From Prillingera fragicola (taxonomy: Eukaryota > Basidiomycota > Tremellomycetes > Trichosporonales > Trichosporonaceae): a stretch of 64,000 bases of DNA. Location of the stretch: the NCBI GenBank assembly GCA_002335605.1, contig BEDY01000002.1:372001-436000 (forward strand), given 5' to 3'. The notes beneath the pieces were generated by a model. That model searched no databases. It saw only the letters and a program-made list of their open reading frames with translations, and was not told the origin of the DNA. The first letter of the stretch is position 1; each line of letters starts with the position of its first letter. The translations under genes were made by a program, and so were the position numbers. Positions 34,618 through 44,429 of this stretch are shown in pieces.

Positions 34618-35955
34618 CTACTCGAACTGAGGGGGGAAGACGCCGCGGGGGCCGAACCAGGTGCCTTTGACAAAGTTGTTGAAGTAGATGCGAGGGAAGA
34701 CGTCCTTGGTGAGGTGGTAGAAGGGGCGGTTAGGAACAGCCTGGTTGGTAAGGGCAGAGAAGGTCTCTGCGAGCTGGCCATCGTACTTGAACTCGGCGAG
34801 GAGGAGCTTGCCGCGGTCAATGAAGAGGGGGCACGAGGTGTAACCGTTGTATGTGGCGTTGCCAGCCTTGCCAGTCTCCATCAGAGTCACAAGGTTGTGA
34901 GTGAGGACCGGGGCCTGGCTGGTGACAGCGGCAGCAGTCTTCGAAGTGTTGAGCGACGAGGCGTCACCAATGGCAAAGATATTGTCAAACTTGTTGTGCT
35001 GGAGTGTGTCCTGCTTGACGTCAACCCATCCGACGGCGTCGGCAATGGGCGAGTTCTTGATAACGTCAGGAGGGCCCATCCGGGGGACAACGTGGAGGAG
35101 ACCAAACTCCTGCTCGACCATCTTGCCCTTGTCGGCACCCTCAAGAACCTCGAAAACGGCAACCTTGTCCTGGGGGCGGACCTCGACAAGGTTCGAGTTG
35201 AAGTTGGCGTCAATACCCTTCTCCTTGCGGATGGCATTCAGAGCCTTAGCATAGTGAGGGACGCCAAACATGGCGCCGATACCAGTGTGGAAGGTACGGC
35301 CGATGCCCGGGAGGCGGCCCTGCTCCCTCCAGTAAGCGTCGGCCATGTACATGGCCTTCTGGGGAGCACCGGCACACTTGACGGGGCCAAAGGGCTGCGT
35401 GAAGACGGCCTCGCCCTGTCCAGGCTGGAACTTCTTGATGAGGTCCCAAGTCTTGTCGGCAGTCTCGTACGAGTAAATCGAGGAGACGTTGGACGAGAGG
35501 GGATCCTTGAGAGCCTCGGGAAGGCCCTTGATGTTGCCCCAGTTGATCTGGATACCGGGAGCGACAACAAGGTAATCGTAGGTGACCTTAGTGCCGTCGT
35601 CAAGAACCACCTGGTTGGTGGTGGGCTCAAACGCCGACGCCTTGGCCTGGATGTGCGAAAAGTGGGCAGGGATGAGCGAAGCCAGAGGTCGGCGGTAGCT
35701 GTCCTTGTCGGCGAGACCAGCACCAACGATGGTCCATCCGGGCTGGTAGTCGTGGTAAGGGCTCGAGTCGACAATGGCAACGTCGCCGTCACCAAGAGTC
35801 TTGCCGTCGGCCTTGAACTTGTTGTAGATCTGGTTCGCAGCAGCAAGACCAGCCGTGCCTCCACCGATAACCACAACCTTGTGCTTGCCAGTCGAGGCAG
35901 CCGAAGTCGAGGCGGCACGGGCGAGGGCGGGGATGCGCGCAGCAAGAGGCGACAT
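34618..35955 (-). CDS. SQOR: Sulfide:quinone oxidoreductase, mitochondrial
   Basis: Intronless, 445 aa. Start taken at ATG 35955; the open frame begins 27 nt earlier (35982). MSPLAARIPALARAASTSAA looks like a mitochondrial presequence. The FAD-binding motif VVVIGGGTAGLAAA is at residues 27-40. Two cysteines fit the redox pair of this flavoprotein family: Cys194 in GPVKCAGAPQKA and Cys375 in YTSCPLFID. It oxidises sulfide and passes electrons to ubiquinone in the inner membrane; S. pombe hmt2 is the close fungal relative and also gives cadmium tolerance. C-terminal hydrophobic/aromatic segment (FPRIYFNNFVKGTWFGPRG) suits monotopic membrane attachment. Divergent from the RhoGAP gene across 508 bp. 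Confidence 0.93.
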   Translation of the reverse strand: MSPLAARIPALARAASTSAASTGKHKVVVIGGGTAGLAAANQIYNKFKADGKTLGDGDVAIVDSSPYHDYQPGWTIVGAGLADKDSYRRPLASLIPAHFSHIQAKASAFEPTTNQVVLDDGTKVTYDYLVVAPGIQINWGNIKGLPEALKDPLSSNVSSIYSYETADKTWDLIKKFQPGQGEAVFTQPFGPVKCAGAPQKAMYMADAYWREQGRLPGIGRTFHTGIGAMFGVPHYAKALNAIRKEKGIDANFNSNLVEVRPQDKVAVFEVLEGADKGKMVEQEFGLLHVVPRMGPPDVIKNSPIADAVGWVDVKQDTLQHNKFDNIFAIGDASSLNTSKTAAAVTSQAPVLTHNLVTLMETGKAGNATYNGYTSCPLFIDRGKLLLAEFKYDGQLAETFSALTNQAVPNRPFYHLTKDVFPRIYFNNFVKGTWFGPRGVFPPQFE

Positions 35956-36463
35956 TTTTAAAGACGGTGGATGATGAATCAACGTGGAGAGAGGAATGGG
36001 AAAGAAGTGGAGGTGTGTGCTAATATACCTCGTGGGTCTCGGGTCGTCTCTCGCTCTCTATTGTCTCATTTACGCGCCAGGCCCGGGGTGCAGCGTCGCA
36101 GCCCATGCACACCTCGGCCAATTCGGTATGGCGACACGTCTCTTCGTATGGGGCCACTGCATCCTTCGTACTCGTAGCACGCGTTGGCAAAGCACGTCAT
36201 CAAACAGAAGTGCGCACACCAGTCTCCCCTGGCCATCCGAACAATGATTGTGCGATCCGGAATAGTCCATGTGACACTCGCGTGGCAATTTACTTCCGCC
36301 GTCTAAGTCTCGCGTCTCGCGGCCTTTCGCGTGTCGCAATGTTCCAGGATCAAGGACCAGGTTTGTGTAGGCTAGTAACTGGAGTCGCAACAACAACAAC
36401 AATAACAATATATAATTATAATCATCACCCTGTCATACTCTCCACAAAAGAACAGGCAGCGCA
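35956..36463. other. Divergent promoter interval, SQOR / RhoGAP gene
   Basis: 508 bp. It contains an (AAC)n run followed by A/T-rich ATAACAATATATAATTATAAT at about 36390-36421 on the + strand, close upstream of the RhoGAP ATG; probably core promoter sequence. No gene seen. Confidence 0.45.
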
Positions 36464-38508
36464 ATGGTCGACTCGTCAGCCCACACAGAACATCCACGGT
36501 CATCTTCACTCGCGACTCTGAGCACGGCCTCAAGAGACGGATCCGCGGCTAGTTGGACAGAATCCTCGCCGGCGGCTTCACCACTCATGTCCAACTTGAG
36601 CCGTCTCTCTCATTCAACATCTCGACCAAACTTGCCACCACAGCAAGGGTATGCTGCGCGAACTCTGAGGTCGGTATCGCGTGGCATTAGTTCGGTCTGG
36701 GGAGGAGAGTCGCAAGGTGAAGCCATGAAGGAAGACGGGGGCATGGAAGCAGAGAGCTCGAGCAGCCCCCAGGACCATCGCCGTCCTTCAGTCTCGTCTA
36801 CTCTAGACACCAGCAGCATTCTTTATCCAACTCTGGAGAATCACCCGGCACCGTTTGCTCTTCCTCTTCTTGTTCTCAACATGGCTGCCCTGACCGCCGT
36901 CTCTCCGAGGGTGAGCAACGACGAACTGCTCGCCACAATACTCCGACGCCTAGAGCCATGGGTAGGAGAGGAGGGAGAGGGAGGCTACAATCTCATTGTC
37001 CTGGCTGCTGAACCGGGAATGGCGATTGATAAAGCTCGAGCGCTGCCTGGGGTGACCTGGTGGATGTGGCATTGGCGAAGGATCCCGCGCAAGTGAGTTG
37101 GCACTGATAGAGTGGTACTGATAGTGAAGATACAGGAAACAGCTGAAAAGGTTGTACATCTGCCATCCGTCAACTCTGACGCGTAGTGAGTTCTACAGGA
37201 GGTCGTCCAGATCCAGCCCAGTCACCTGGTACGGCCACTGACTCTGCAGCTGTCATGCCCGTGTTGCTACCCTTGGTGTCGCCGAAGTCATTCGCCAAGC
37301 TGCACATTGTACCATCATTGTTGGCACTGTCGCGCCGAGGAATTTCTTTGAGGGGCGTGGATCTCCCCATCTCGACGCTGGAAGAGGAAGCACGAGTGTT
37401 GAGGGAACACCCCGAGCACATTGACAATGTGCAGGGCCAAGGACATTCCTTTGGCCAGCAGCACCCCGCATCCAATGCCACAGGCGCATTTGGATGGGGC
37501 TACTCGGCTATTTCTTCAGTCTGGGGCTCAGCGAGCTCCTACTTGCATCTCAGCGGGGGCTCAAGCGAGTCGTTAAAAGCTGCAGACTCCGCACCTTACT
37601 GGTCGCACGACATTGACGACCTGGTCGCGGTCGCGGGAGGCAAGGTCCCCCGGCCCATCATGGACATTGCACGAGTGATCATGAAGAACTGCACTACTAC
37701 AGAGGGTATTTTCCGTCGCAGTGCCAACGTGAGTTGCCAAGCCCCCACAACACGCGGATGTTTCATGCTGACACCCTGCAGTCTGCTCTTGGACCAGCCA
37801 TCCGAGCACTCTTGGACCTGCCTATTCATGCGCAGCCTCGATTGAACTGGTCCGCCATTGCCTTGGAGGATCCGCTTTTGCCTCCCATCATTCTCAAGGG
37901 TCTCTTATCAGAGATGCCTCCCATTATCGCGCGGGACCAATACCCCCTGGTGCGGAGTACATACACCACGGACGAGTGAGTTTCATCAAGTCGTGTGTGC
38001 GCCTCAAGCCATCCTGACCCATTGTAGAATCCGCACAACATTCCTGCCGGTCCTCTCTGGCGCACGCGTCGCGCTTTTGAAACACATTACCCACCTGGCA
38101 CATCACCTCCTGCCCTCCGAGCCCATGACCCGGATGAACGCACGCGCACTGGCGATTACGCTAGCGCCGACGCTCATCTCGTCTCCGGATCCGCGCGAGG
38201 ACGCAGCAATGTGCCTCCAACCAGGCCTCACGCTCCCGCCCGGCCTGGCACCAACAGGACCCGAGTGGGAAACTGCCCCAGGAGACGAGCAGCCACAGAC
38301 CCTCGTGGGGCTTCTGGAGACTTGGATCAGCGAGTGGCCGAGCGTAGAGGAGCGCACGGTCAATCCCCAGGGGACTTGTGATTGTGGCTGGAAGGCCGGG
38401 ACGATTGGCCAAGGTGGTGCCGCAGGTGTGAGTGTGGCCCCGAGCCCGCGAAAGTTGATGAGAAAGGCTAGCTTTAGTGGTGTGGCGCCTCCAGTGCAGA
38501 GCGCTTGA
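36464..38508 (+). CDS. BCH/CRAL-TRIO-like plus RhoGAP protein
   Basis: Five exons: 36464-37092, 37136-37185, 37250-37728, 37782-37975, 38028-38508; 610 aa. After a Ser-rich N-terminus (about 1-120) comes a CRAL-TRIO/BCH-like fold (NLIVLAAEPGM, WWMWHWRRIPRK, then LKRLYICHPSTLTR and LVSPKSFAKLHIV), followed by a RhoGAP domain at about residues 350-560. The GAP arginine finger is Arg382 in EGIFRRSAN. The acceptor at 37249/37250 gives a 64-nt intron and the best match; a competing acceptor at 37216 would make a 31-nt intron with the same frame and a slightly longer protein. The order BCH-RhoGAP matches human ARHGAP1 and yeast Ecm25. GAP target (Cdc42/Rho1/Rac) is unknown. C-terminus carries basic, Ser-rich KLMRKASFSG. 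Confidence 0.82.
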
Positions 38509-38818
38509 GTCGTGCTGTCAGGAATGTTGCTGCTTGATATTCGCCTGTGCTATCTGTTGCTATACTGCCGTTTATCAGCTAGCCGTGTAGTTTTGCTTGA
38601 CTAGACATGTACATGTAAAATGTCCCAAGTATTCTCAGTCAGCACAGAGTGCACGCCCAGCCCGTCCCAACCGCACGCTGGTCAACTTCAATTGTGCATC
38701 ATCGTTCTAGCTTTGGGCCAGCCACGCGGTTCTAATCGCAGAGGGGCAAGAGGTAAAGGGGGGAGGGTGCGGCGAGTGATCAAAAGACCACCAGCTACAG
38801 CTATGCCATTGGCGATTC
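38509..38818. other. Convergent 3' interval
   Basis: 310 bp between the RhoGAP gene stop and the VMA3 stop. Nothing recognised. Confidence 0.4.
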
Positions 38819-39690
38819 TTAAAGCAGCGCCTTCTGGACAACGCACTTGTAAACGCTGGGGTCGACGGTCGCCTTGGTGTTGAGGATAAGGGCGACGATA
38901 AGGCCATAGAGACCCAGGACTTCGGCGAAAATGAGGATAAGAATCATACCGACGAAGAGACGGGGCTGCTGGGCGGTGCCGCGCACACCAGCGTCACCGA
39001 CAATGCCGATGGCGAAGCCGGCAGCAAGACCGGCGAGACCGACCGAGAGGCCGGCTCCGAGCTGGATAAAACCAGTGTAGAGAGGCATAGGCGACTCCAG
39101 TCCTCCTGAGATCAGGACCGAGACGACAAGGCCGTACTGTCTGGTCAGTAACTAACCTATCCTCGGCTATCAGGCGCAACTCACAATGGCAATGATACCA
39201 GCCATGACGACGGGAATGACACACTTCATCATGAGGTCGGGGCGGAGGACACCCATGGCCGAAACTCCGACACCAGACTTGGCAGTGCCGTAGCTGATGT
39301 GGTTGAAGACAATATAGAATGGCGGAGTTGATAGGAGGGATGATAAGGGGGTGTGATGTCATGCCAACGAGAGGGCGAGATGTGAGGTGTTTGCGATGGA
39401 ATTATTGACACAAGACGCGGCGGAGAATGGGAAAGGCAGGGGAGTATGATCAGCACCTGCTCTGCGTACGTTGTGCACTCGCTGCAGACAGTCTAGGTTG
39501 TGTTGCGCCGCTCGGCGACACGGGACCATGACTGCCCCGCGCCTGGCATCGGTCCCGAACCAATCCTATGCCTGCAGCGAGCTTCTCAAATCACTCACGC
39601 AGCACCGATGCAGGTGAAGACAATGGCAGAGGTGGCGCCCATCGCACCAAAGAAGGGCGAGTAGACGGGGCAGAGTTCGGCGACGGACAT
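38819..39690 (-). CDS. VMA3: V-ATPase proteolipid subunit c
   Basis: Three exons: 39690-39599, 39293-39185, 39136-38819; 172 aa. It forms the rotating c-ring of the vacuolar/Golgi/endosomal proton pump. Four membrane helices are seen: [55 protein letters not shown] and [20 protein letters not shown]. The H+-binding carboxylate is Glu139 in [11 protein letters not shown] in helix 4. Other family blocks: [15 protein letters not shown] (split by intron 1) and [18 protein letters not shown]. Intron 1 is 305 nt, far longer than its neighbours. Subunit c' (VMA11) is the alternative; the sequence looks closer to c. Divergent from the ZNF511-like gene. Confidence 0.92.
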
Positions 39691-40058
39691 TGTGAACGAG
39701 TGTCTATGTTCGTCAGCGCACGTGTTTGAAGCACCGTCAAGCCCCTGGCAAGAATACAGTGACGCAGCTGCCGTATTCAAGCTTGCCTGGGCTATCCGAG
39801 CTACTCACCTAGGTCCTATGAATCCAGGTGAAGGATAGAGACTCGAGGATGCAGTTGTGGGGTGGTGGTAGATGGTGGTGACGAGGTGGTGGGCCGGGGA
39901 CCAGGGTGACAGCACAGCGTGCGGAGCTTCGGGATTTGACCGCCCGTGGCACTTGGATCTCGTTGTCTTGTGGAGGTTGTCCACCCCTTCGTATTTTGCC
40001 ACCAACGCAAGCAGGCCTCGACATCTTCGCCTGGTTGCTCCGGGAGCCCTCACTCACC
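39691..40058. other. Divergent promoter interval, VMA3 / ZNF511-like gene
   Basis: 368 bp between divergent ATGs; no gene or repeat recognised. The start of VMA3 mRNA should lie near its right-hand side of 39690. Confidence 0.4.
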
Positions 40059-41167
40059 ATGGAGACTGAGACGCCAACGGGAACGAACTCCGACTACCGC
40101 AAGAGGGCTCGGTCGGTGTCAGTGTCCAGCTCTGACAGCTCCATGTCTGGGGACATGGACTCGTTGCCTTCTTCGCCCCGGCCATTCTCTGCACCAGCCG
40201 CAAAGTATCATCGCGCTCCAAGTCCTGAGCGAATACATCTCTGCACCTTGGCACCGACATGCAGCCAACCGGACACGGCTCAGTCCTTCTCGTCTCAGAC
40301 AGAGCTGGACGCCCATCAGGCCTCATTCCACCGGTGGATTTGCCATGTACCTATCCGTGACAAACCAGGCCGAATCGGAGAAGGTGATGCCGTGCTGTTT
40401 GTTCCCGAGCAGTTTGCAGGCCGTTCCCCGGCAGGGCGAACTCGTGAACGCTGGCGTGAGTGCGGCAAGGTGTTTCCAGAAGAGAGGCTACTTGATTTGG
40501 TACGAGTTCATCGTCCTTGAGCGGTGCTGACGTGCCAGCATTACACGGAAACGCACGACCCTTTGACACGCGAGAGGCAGGAACGCGGAGAAGCTACAGT
40601 ACGGACTCTGGGTGGGGGGATGTCGCTAATGCTCGCAGTTTGCTTGCTTTCTCGACCCGCAGCAGTGTGACAAGGTGTTTCTCACGCCCAAGAAACGACG
40701 CATGCACTTGATTGCCAAGCATCGTAAGTGCGGGGGAGAGGTGCTGGGAGGCGCATGACAGCTGACCACGATGCAGATTACCCCACCACGTACTACTTCT
40801 CCATCACTAATCACGGGGTGAGTTCGCTTGATCCGATAACACACCACCGCCAAGCTTGCCTAGGCTAACGTCGCAGTTGAATCAGATTGCCCGAACAGAC
40901 GGCCTCGCAGCCAGTCTTATCCGCCCTCGTAAGGACCCTTTAACGGAGGGCATGAGCATGGGTTCCACAGAGGCAGGCGGTGGACACACGGCTGCGTACC
41001 GAAGCGCAAACGTCTACTCCGCACCGTCGGTACCTCCGCCGGAGGTCAACATGGCCGTGGATGACCTTGCCAGGCAGATGGCTGGGCTGCAGAGCAGCTT
41101 GACGTTTGTACCCCGCGGGGTTCAACGTCGACGCGCGCGAGAGACACGATCGTCGGCGATGGACTGA
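40059..41167 (+). CDS. ZNF511-like C2H2 zinc-finger protein
   Basis: Five exons: 40059-40499, 40539-40598, 40639-40723, 40777-40817, 40877-41167; 305 aa. An N-terminal Ser-rich segment (SVSVSSSDSSMSGDMDSLPS) precedes a three-finger region: HLCTLAPTCSQP with DAHQASFH, a partial finger ending LHYTETHDPLTRER, and FACFLDPQQCDKVFLTPKKR followed by HLIAKHHYPTTYYF. The final block (RRMHLIAKHHYPTTYYFS) is the ZNF511 hallmark. A Cys in WICHV and ECG of exon 1 may complete the middle finger. A disordered, basic C-terminus (QRRRARETRSS) follows. Role in animals is not settled; nuclear location is likely. The last four exons are short and easily missed. Confidence 0.8.
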
Positions 41168-41448
41168 TAGTCTTGGCGCCTAGATAAGTTAATCCCCAAG
41201 GGCGTGGTATTGCGCTAGGGTGTAGATGATGTGTAGAGAACGGCGTAGGCGCTGTTCAAGGCGTGGCTGACGCCCATGCGTGCCACGCGTATGCGGCATA
41301 GTACTCATGACGAGAATCGCGACATGCACGACATGATCAAATGCGAGGTGGACATGTATTCCGCCCTGCTATAGTGTCTCGATTTCACCACAGGGTCCAG
41401 TGTTATTATTTGTGACCTAAATTCTCGCATGGATCGGCGGAACCAGGG

Positions 41449-41488
41449 TTGCAGGATTGCAGGATCGCATAATCGCAGGATCGCAGGG
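41449..41488. repeat. Minisatellite, 5 x 8 nt
   Basis: Five imperfect octamers with consensus TYGCAGGA: TTGCAGGA, TTGCAGGA, TCGCATAA, TCGCAGGA, TCGCAGGG. No gene overlaps it. Confidence 0.75.
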
Positions 41489-41777
41489 CCACCTACGTAA
41501 TCTGTGTTGATTGCTCGAAAGCTCTAAATGTCACTGACTGTCCGCAAGATCACAGAGCTCTGTTGTGTGGGAACATGCTATTGGCGCTATTGAACAACGA
41601 CATGAACTACAGCTGGACAGGCTACCTTAGTACGAAAATACCGATCGGTACCAAGCGCAGCATACCCACGGTACGGGATCCGCAGGCCATAGCTGCGTTG
41701 ATCCGGAGCTTGCCACTTCACCCACCCATCAGGTCAGGCCTACCACAACAGAAGTGACGTATGTGCACGCCCAGACT

Positions 41778-41817
41778 CTGTAGTGCTGTAGATCTGTAGT
41801 TCTGCAGCTCTGTAGCT
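41778..41817. repeat. Minisatellite, 5 x 8 nt, CTGTAG core
   Basis: Five octamers beginning CTGYAG: CTGTAGTG, CTGTAGAT, CTGTAGTT, CTGCAGCT, CTGTAGCT. Same period and length as the array 290 nt upstream but a different unit. Confidence 0.75.
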
Positions 41818-42678
41818 TCGAAGTGGATGACACCTGATATCCTGATTGTATGTATGAGCGGGGTTGGGCGGGGTATGAACGGGTGCGCAGCAGGTTTGAT
41901 TGTACAGGGCGGCCTTGGGTGTTGTTAGGCGGGCTTGTCGGACGCACACCTTGTTTGACCAAATGCAGTAGGTTTGGACAATTCCCCTAACAAGCAAGAT
42001 GCAGCGCATGTGGCAGGTTCAAACAGGGCACGGCCCTCCGGAACTAGCACAAGTTGTTTGGTTTGACTCAGGGTTTTTGGAAACTTAGCTGAGGATTACG
42101 TACCTCCTTCCAAGAGTGTTTGCCTCTGCCGACTTGCGGGGAAGAGGTTCAAGCCGAGGGCGGCACGGCTCAGGACGTGCCTGTGATTCCTTTGCATCTG
42201 ACCCGTACGGCTCAGAGACAACAGCCAGAACTAAGGGCACAGGGCTGAACCAACACAAAGATACTGGCGTGTGACGCCCCTGCAGTGCAACGCGCGCGTT
42301 GCCGTACTCCCTGCGCGCCTGTTGTCGTTTCCGGTTGGGCTGATCATACTTGGTACCCCGTTGAAACACATCCTTCCAGCGGCCTTGGCCAGGGAGTCAA
42401 GCATGGGCGGCACGCGCAGCAGCTCTGACCAAGCGCCAAGGGCATCGGGGTCATGGGCGCAGTCGCCCAAGCTGTGCACGGCCCACTTGAACACACCACG
42501 CATGACACCCAAGGCCTGAGAGCGGCGGGAGGATGTGGGGCCGTCTGTGCGTGACGATTCCGTTACGAGTAATCACGTCGCTCACCATCTCTCACACATA
42601 AAGCCCTCAACCCCCCGCGATCTTTACTTGGTTTGTTTCTTTCCCCCATCAACGAACACTTTGTCTCGATAAATCAAC

Positions 42679-43670
42679 ATGCTTAGCTACGCCGTCGCCA
42701 TCTCCGCCCTCGCGTCGCTCGCCGGTGCCGTCATCACCCCCGAGCAGCTCGCTACTCTCGCCGCCAACTTCCAGGGTGAGTAACCACACAGCAGCAACCG
42801 CTGCCACAGCAGCGGCGACGGCGGCTGCGGTTGAAACGGACGCGTCTTTGTGCTAACAAGGTCTTCCCAGGCGCCGACCTCGGTGCTCTTATCGACAAGT
42901 TTGAGCCCCAGGGCATCCTTGAGGGTACCTATGCCTCCGTCAACATGACCCCCGGTGTTGTCCTCACCACCGAGCAGGCCGCCAACTTCCCCGAGCTTGT
43001 CGTCAACCCCGTTAACGGCACCGGTGTCTTCGCCAACGCCGACAGCAAGTACACTGCCATCCTCGTTGACGCTGGAACTGTTGGTACAAACCTCACCAAC
43101 TCGAACCAGACCCTCCACTGGCTGATCAACAACATCCACGTCAACACCACCACTGAGAACACCTGGCCCCTCAACTACACTGGCGGCACCACCGTCACCG
43201 ACTACGCTGGCCCCAACCCCCCTTCGGGCGCGGGCCCCCACCGCTACGCCCTCATGCTCTTTGCCCAGCCCGGAGACTTTGTTCAGCCCGCTGGCTTCAA
43301 CATGACCAACAAGGAAGTTGGCCCCATTGAGCTCAAGAAGTATGTCACCGACGCCAAGCTCGCCCAGGTCGTCGCCGCCAACTACTTCACCGTCCAGAAC
43401 GGTCCCGACAACGCCACTCTCACCACCACCTCGGCTGTTGACACCGCCACTGTCTCCACTGGCAGCATCCCCATCCAGACTGGTGCCGCCCCTGGCTCTG
43501 ACGGCGGCAACGGTGCTGGCGGTGACGGCAACGGAACTGCTACCGGCACTGGCGCCGATGCCTCCTCAACCTCGGCCCCCGCCGGTGGCAGCGGAAGCGC
43601 CGCTGGCAAGGTCGCTGCCCCTATGGCCTTTGCTGCCGTTGTCGCCGCCGCCGTCGCCGCTGTTCTCTAA
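42679..43670 (+). CDS. Secreted, probably GPI-anchored PEBP-family protein
   Basis: Two exons: 42679-42775 and 42871-43670; 298 aa. An N-terminal signal peptide (MLSYAVAISALASLAGAV) precedes a PEBP (phosphatidylethanolamine-binding protein / Raf-kinase inhibitor) fold: KYTAILVDAG, TLHWLINNI, and HRYALMLFAQP are the family's D-P-D-x-P/HW-like and H-R-Y blocks, though the canonical DPDAPSR is reduced to VDAGTVG. Nine N-glycosylation sequons are present. The C-terminal third is a Ser/Thr/Gly/Ala-rich linker and then a hydrophobic Ala/Val tail (APMAFAAVVAAAVAAVL), the shape of a GPI signal. Likely cell-surface protein; ligand unknown. Ala-rich and codon-biased, suggesting high expression. Confidence 0.82.
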
Positions 43671-44429
43671 GCGACAGACATAGTCAACTTTAGCCATGAT
43701 TCCCGCGATGATAATGCAGCGTATAATTCCATGCCATTAATGCTGCGAGCTTCCTGTGTGTTTATGTGTCGTATCTACTAATCCGTTGCGCCCTCCTGCC
43801 TGGCTTAAACTCGCTCCGTGGCCGTCAGCTACTTCGGATTGATGCATGTTCGTATTCGCTCACTTGTGCATCTGTACGAACAAACGAGGTCTGAGCTCGT
43901 CTTCGTACTGCACATTCAGGACAACGACGCGTATGCCGAACGTCAACAGACAGTCTCATTGGAGAGCAAGCGCGTCTACCTGCCATGACATTAGGATGAA
44001 TTCTGTTGGTGGGCGGAGAAATTCTTGGCAACTGTTCTCTCGAGCCTACTCGTCCGAACCGGCAGCTGCTGATTCCCTCTCTGTCCGTGGATCACCACCG
44101 ACAAGCTATGATATCGTAAAGTATACACATGCATGAAATCTTCACTAATTAAATGATCTGATGCATGACCTTGTCAATCCACAAGCAGGATGCATCATTT
44201 AGCAACCAATCAGCGGAGTTGCGGAGCAACTCGCGCGCCACATCCACTGTGGCGGAGGTGACGGAGCGGGGTTTGACAAAAACGCCGCATCTGTCTGCAG
44301 GGCGTGCAGCCTCTCCACCTCCTCCCCTCTCCCCTGCGCTTGCAGCTGGATTCTGTCCTCCAAGTCGACATCTCCCCAAAGCACTCACCACTCTCCTGTC
44401 TCTCCCTCCCCCCTCCCAAAACCCTCACC
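43671..44429. other. Intergenic region upstream of COX5
   Basis: 759 bp. The last 130 bp before the COX5 ATG are CT-rich (CTCTCCACCTCCTCCCC and CTCTCCCTCCCCCCTCCC types), typical of the leaders seen before other strong genes here. No gene recognised. Confidence 0.45.

Larger units (their letters stand above)
41168..42678. other. Large intergenic region with two 8-nt-period arrays
   Basis: About 1.5 kb between two + strand genes. Short tandem arrays at 41449-41488 and 41778-41817 (separate entries). A TATA-like ACATAAA lies at about 42596-42602, some 80 bp upstream of the PEBP ATG. No gene I can support; frames are short and lack domains. Confidence 0.45.

Noticed and set aside
34606..35961. 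451-aa + strand frame opposite SQOR.
   Set aside because: Same reason; SQOR motifs on the minus strand are unambiguous.
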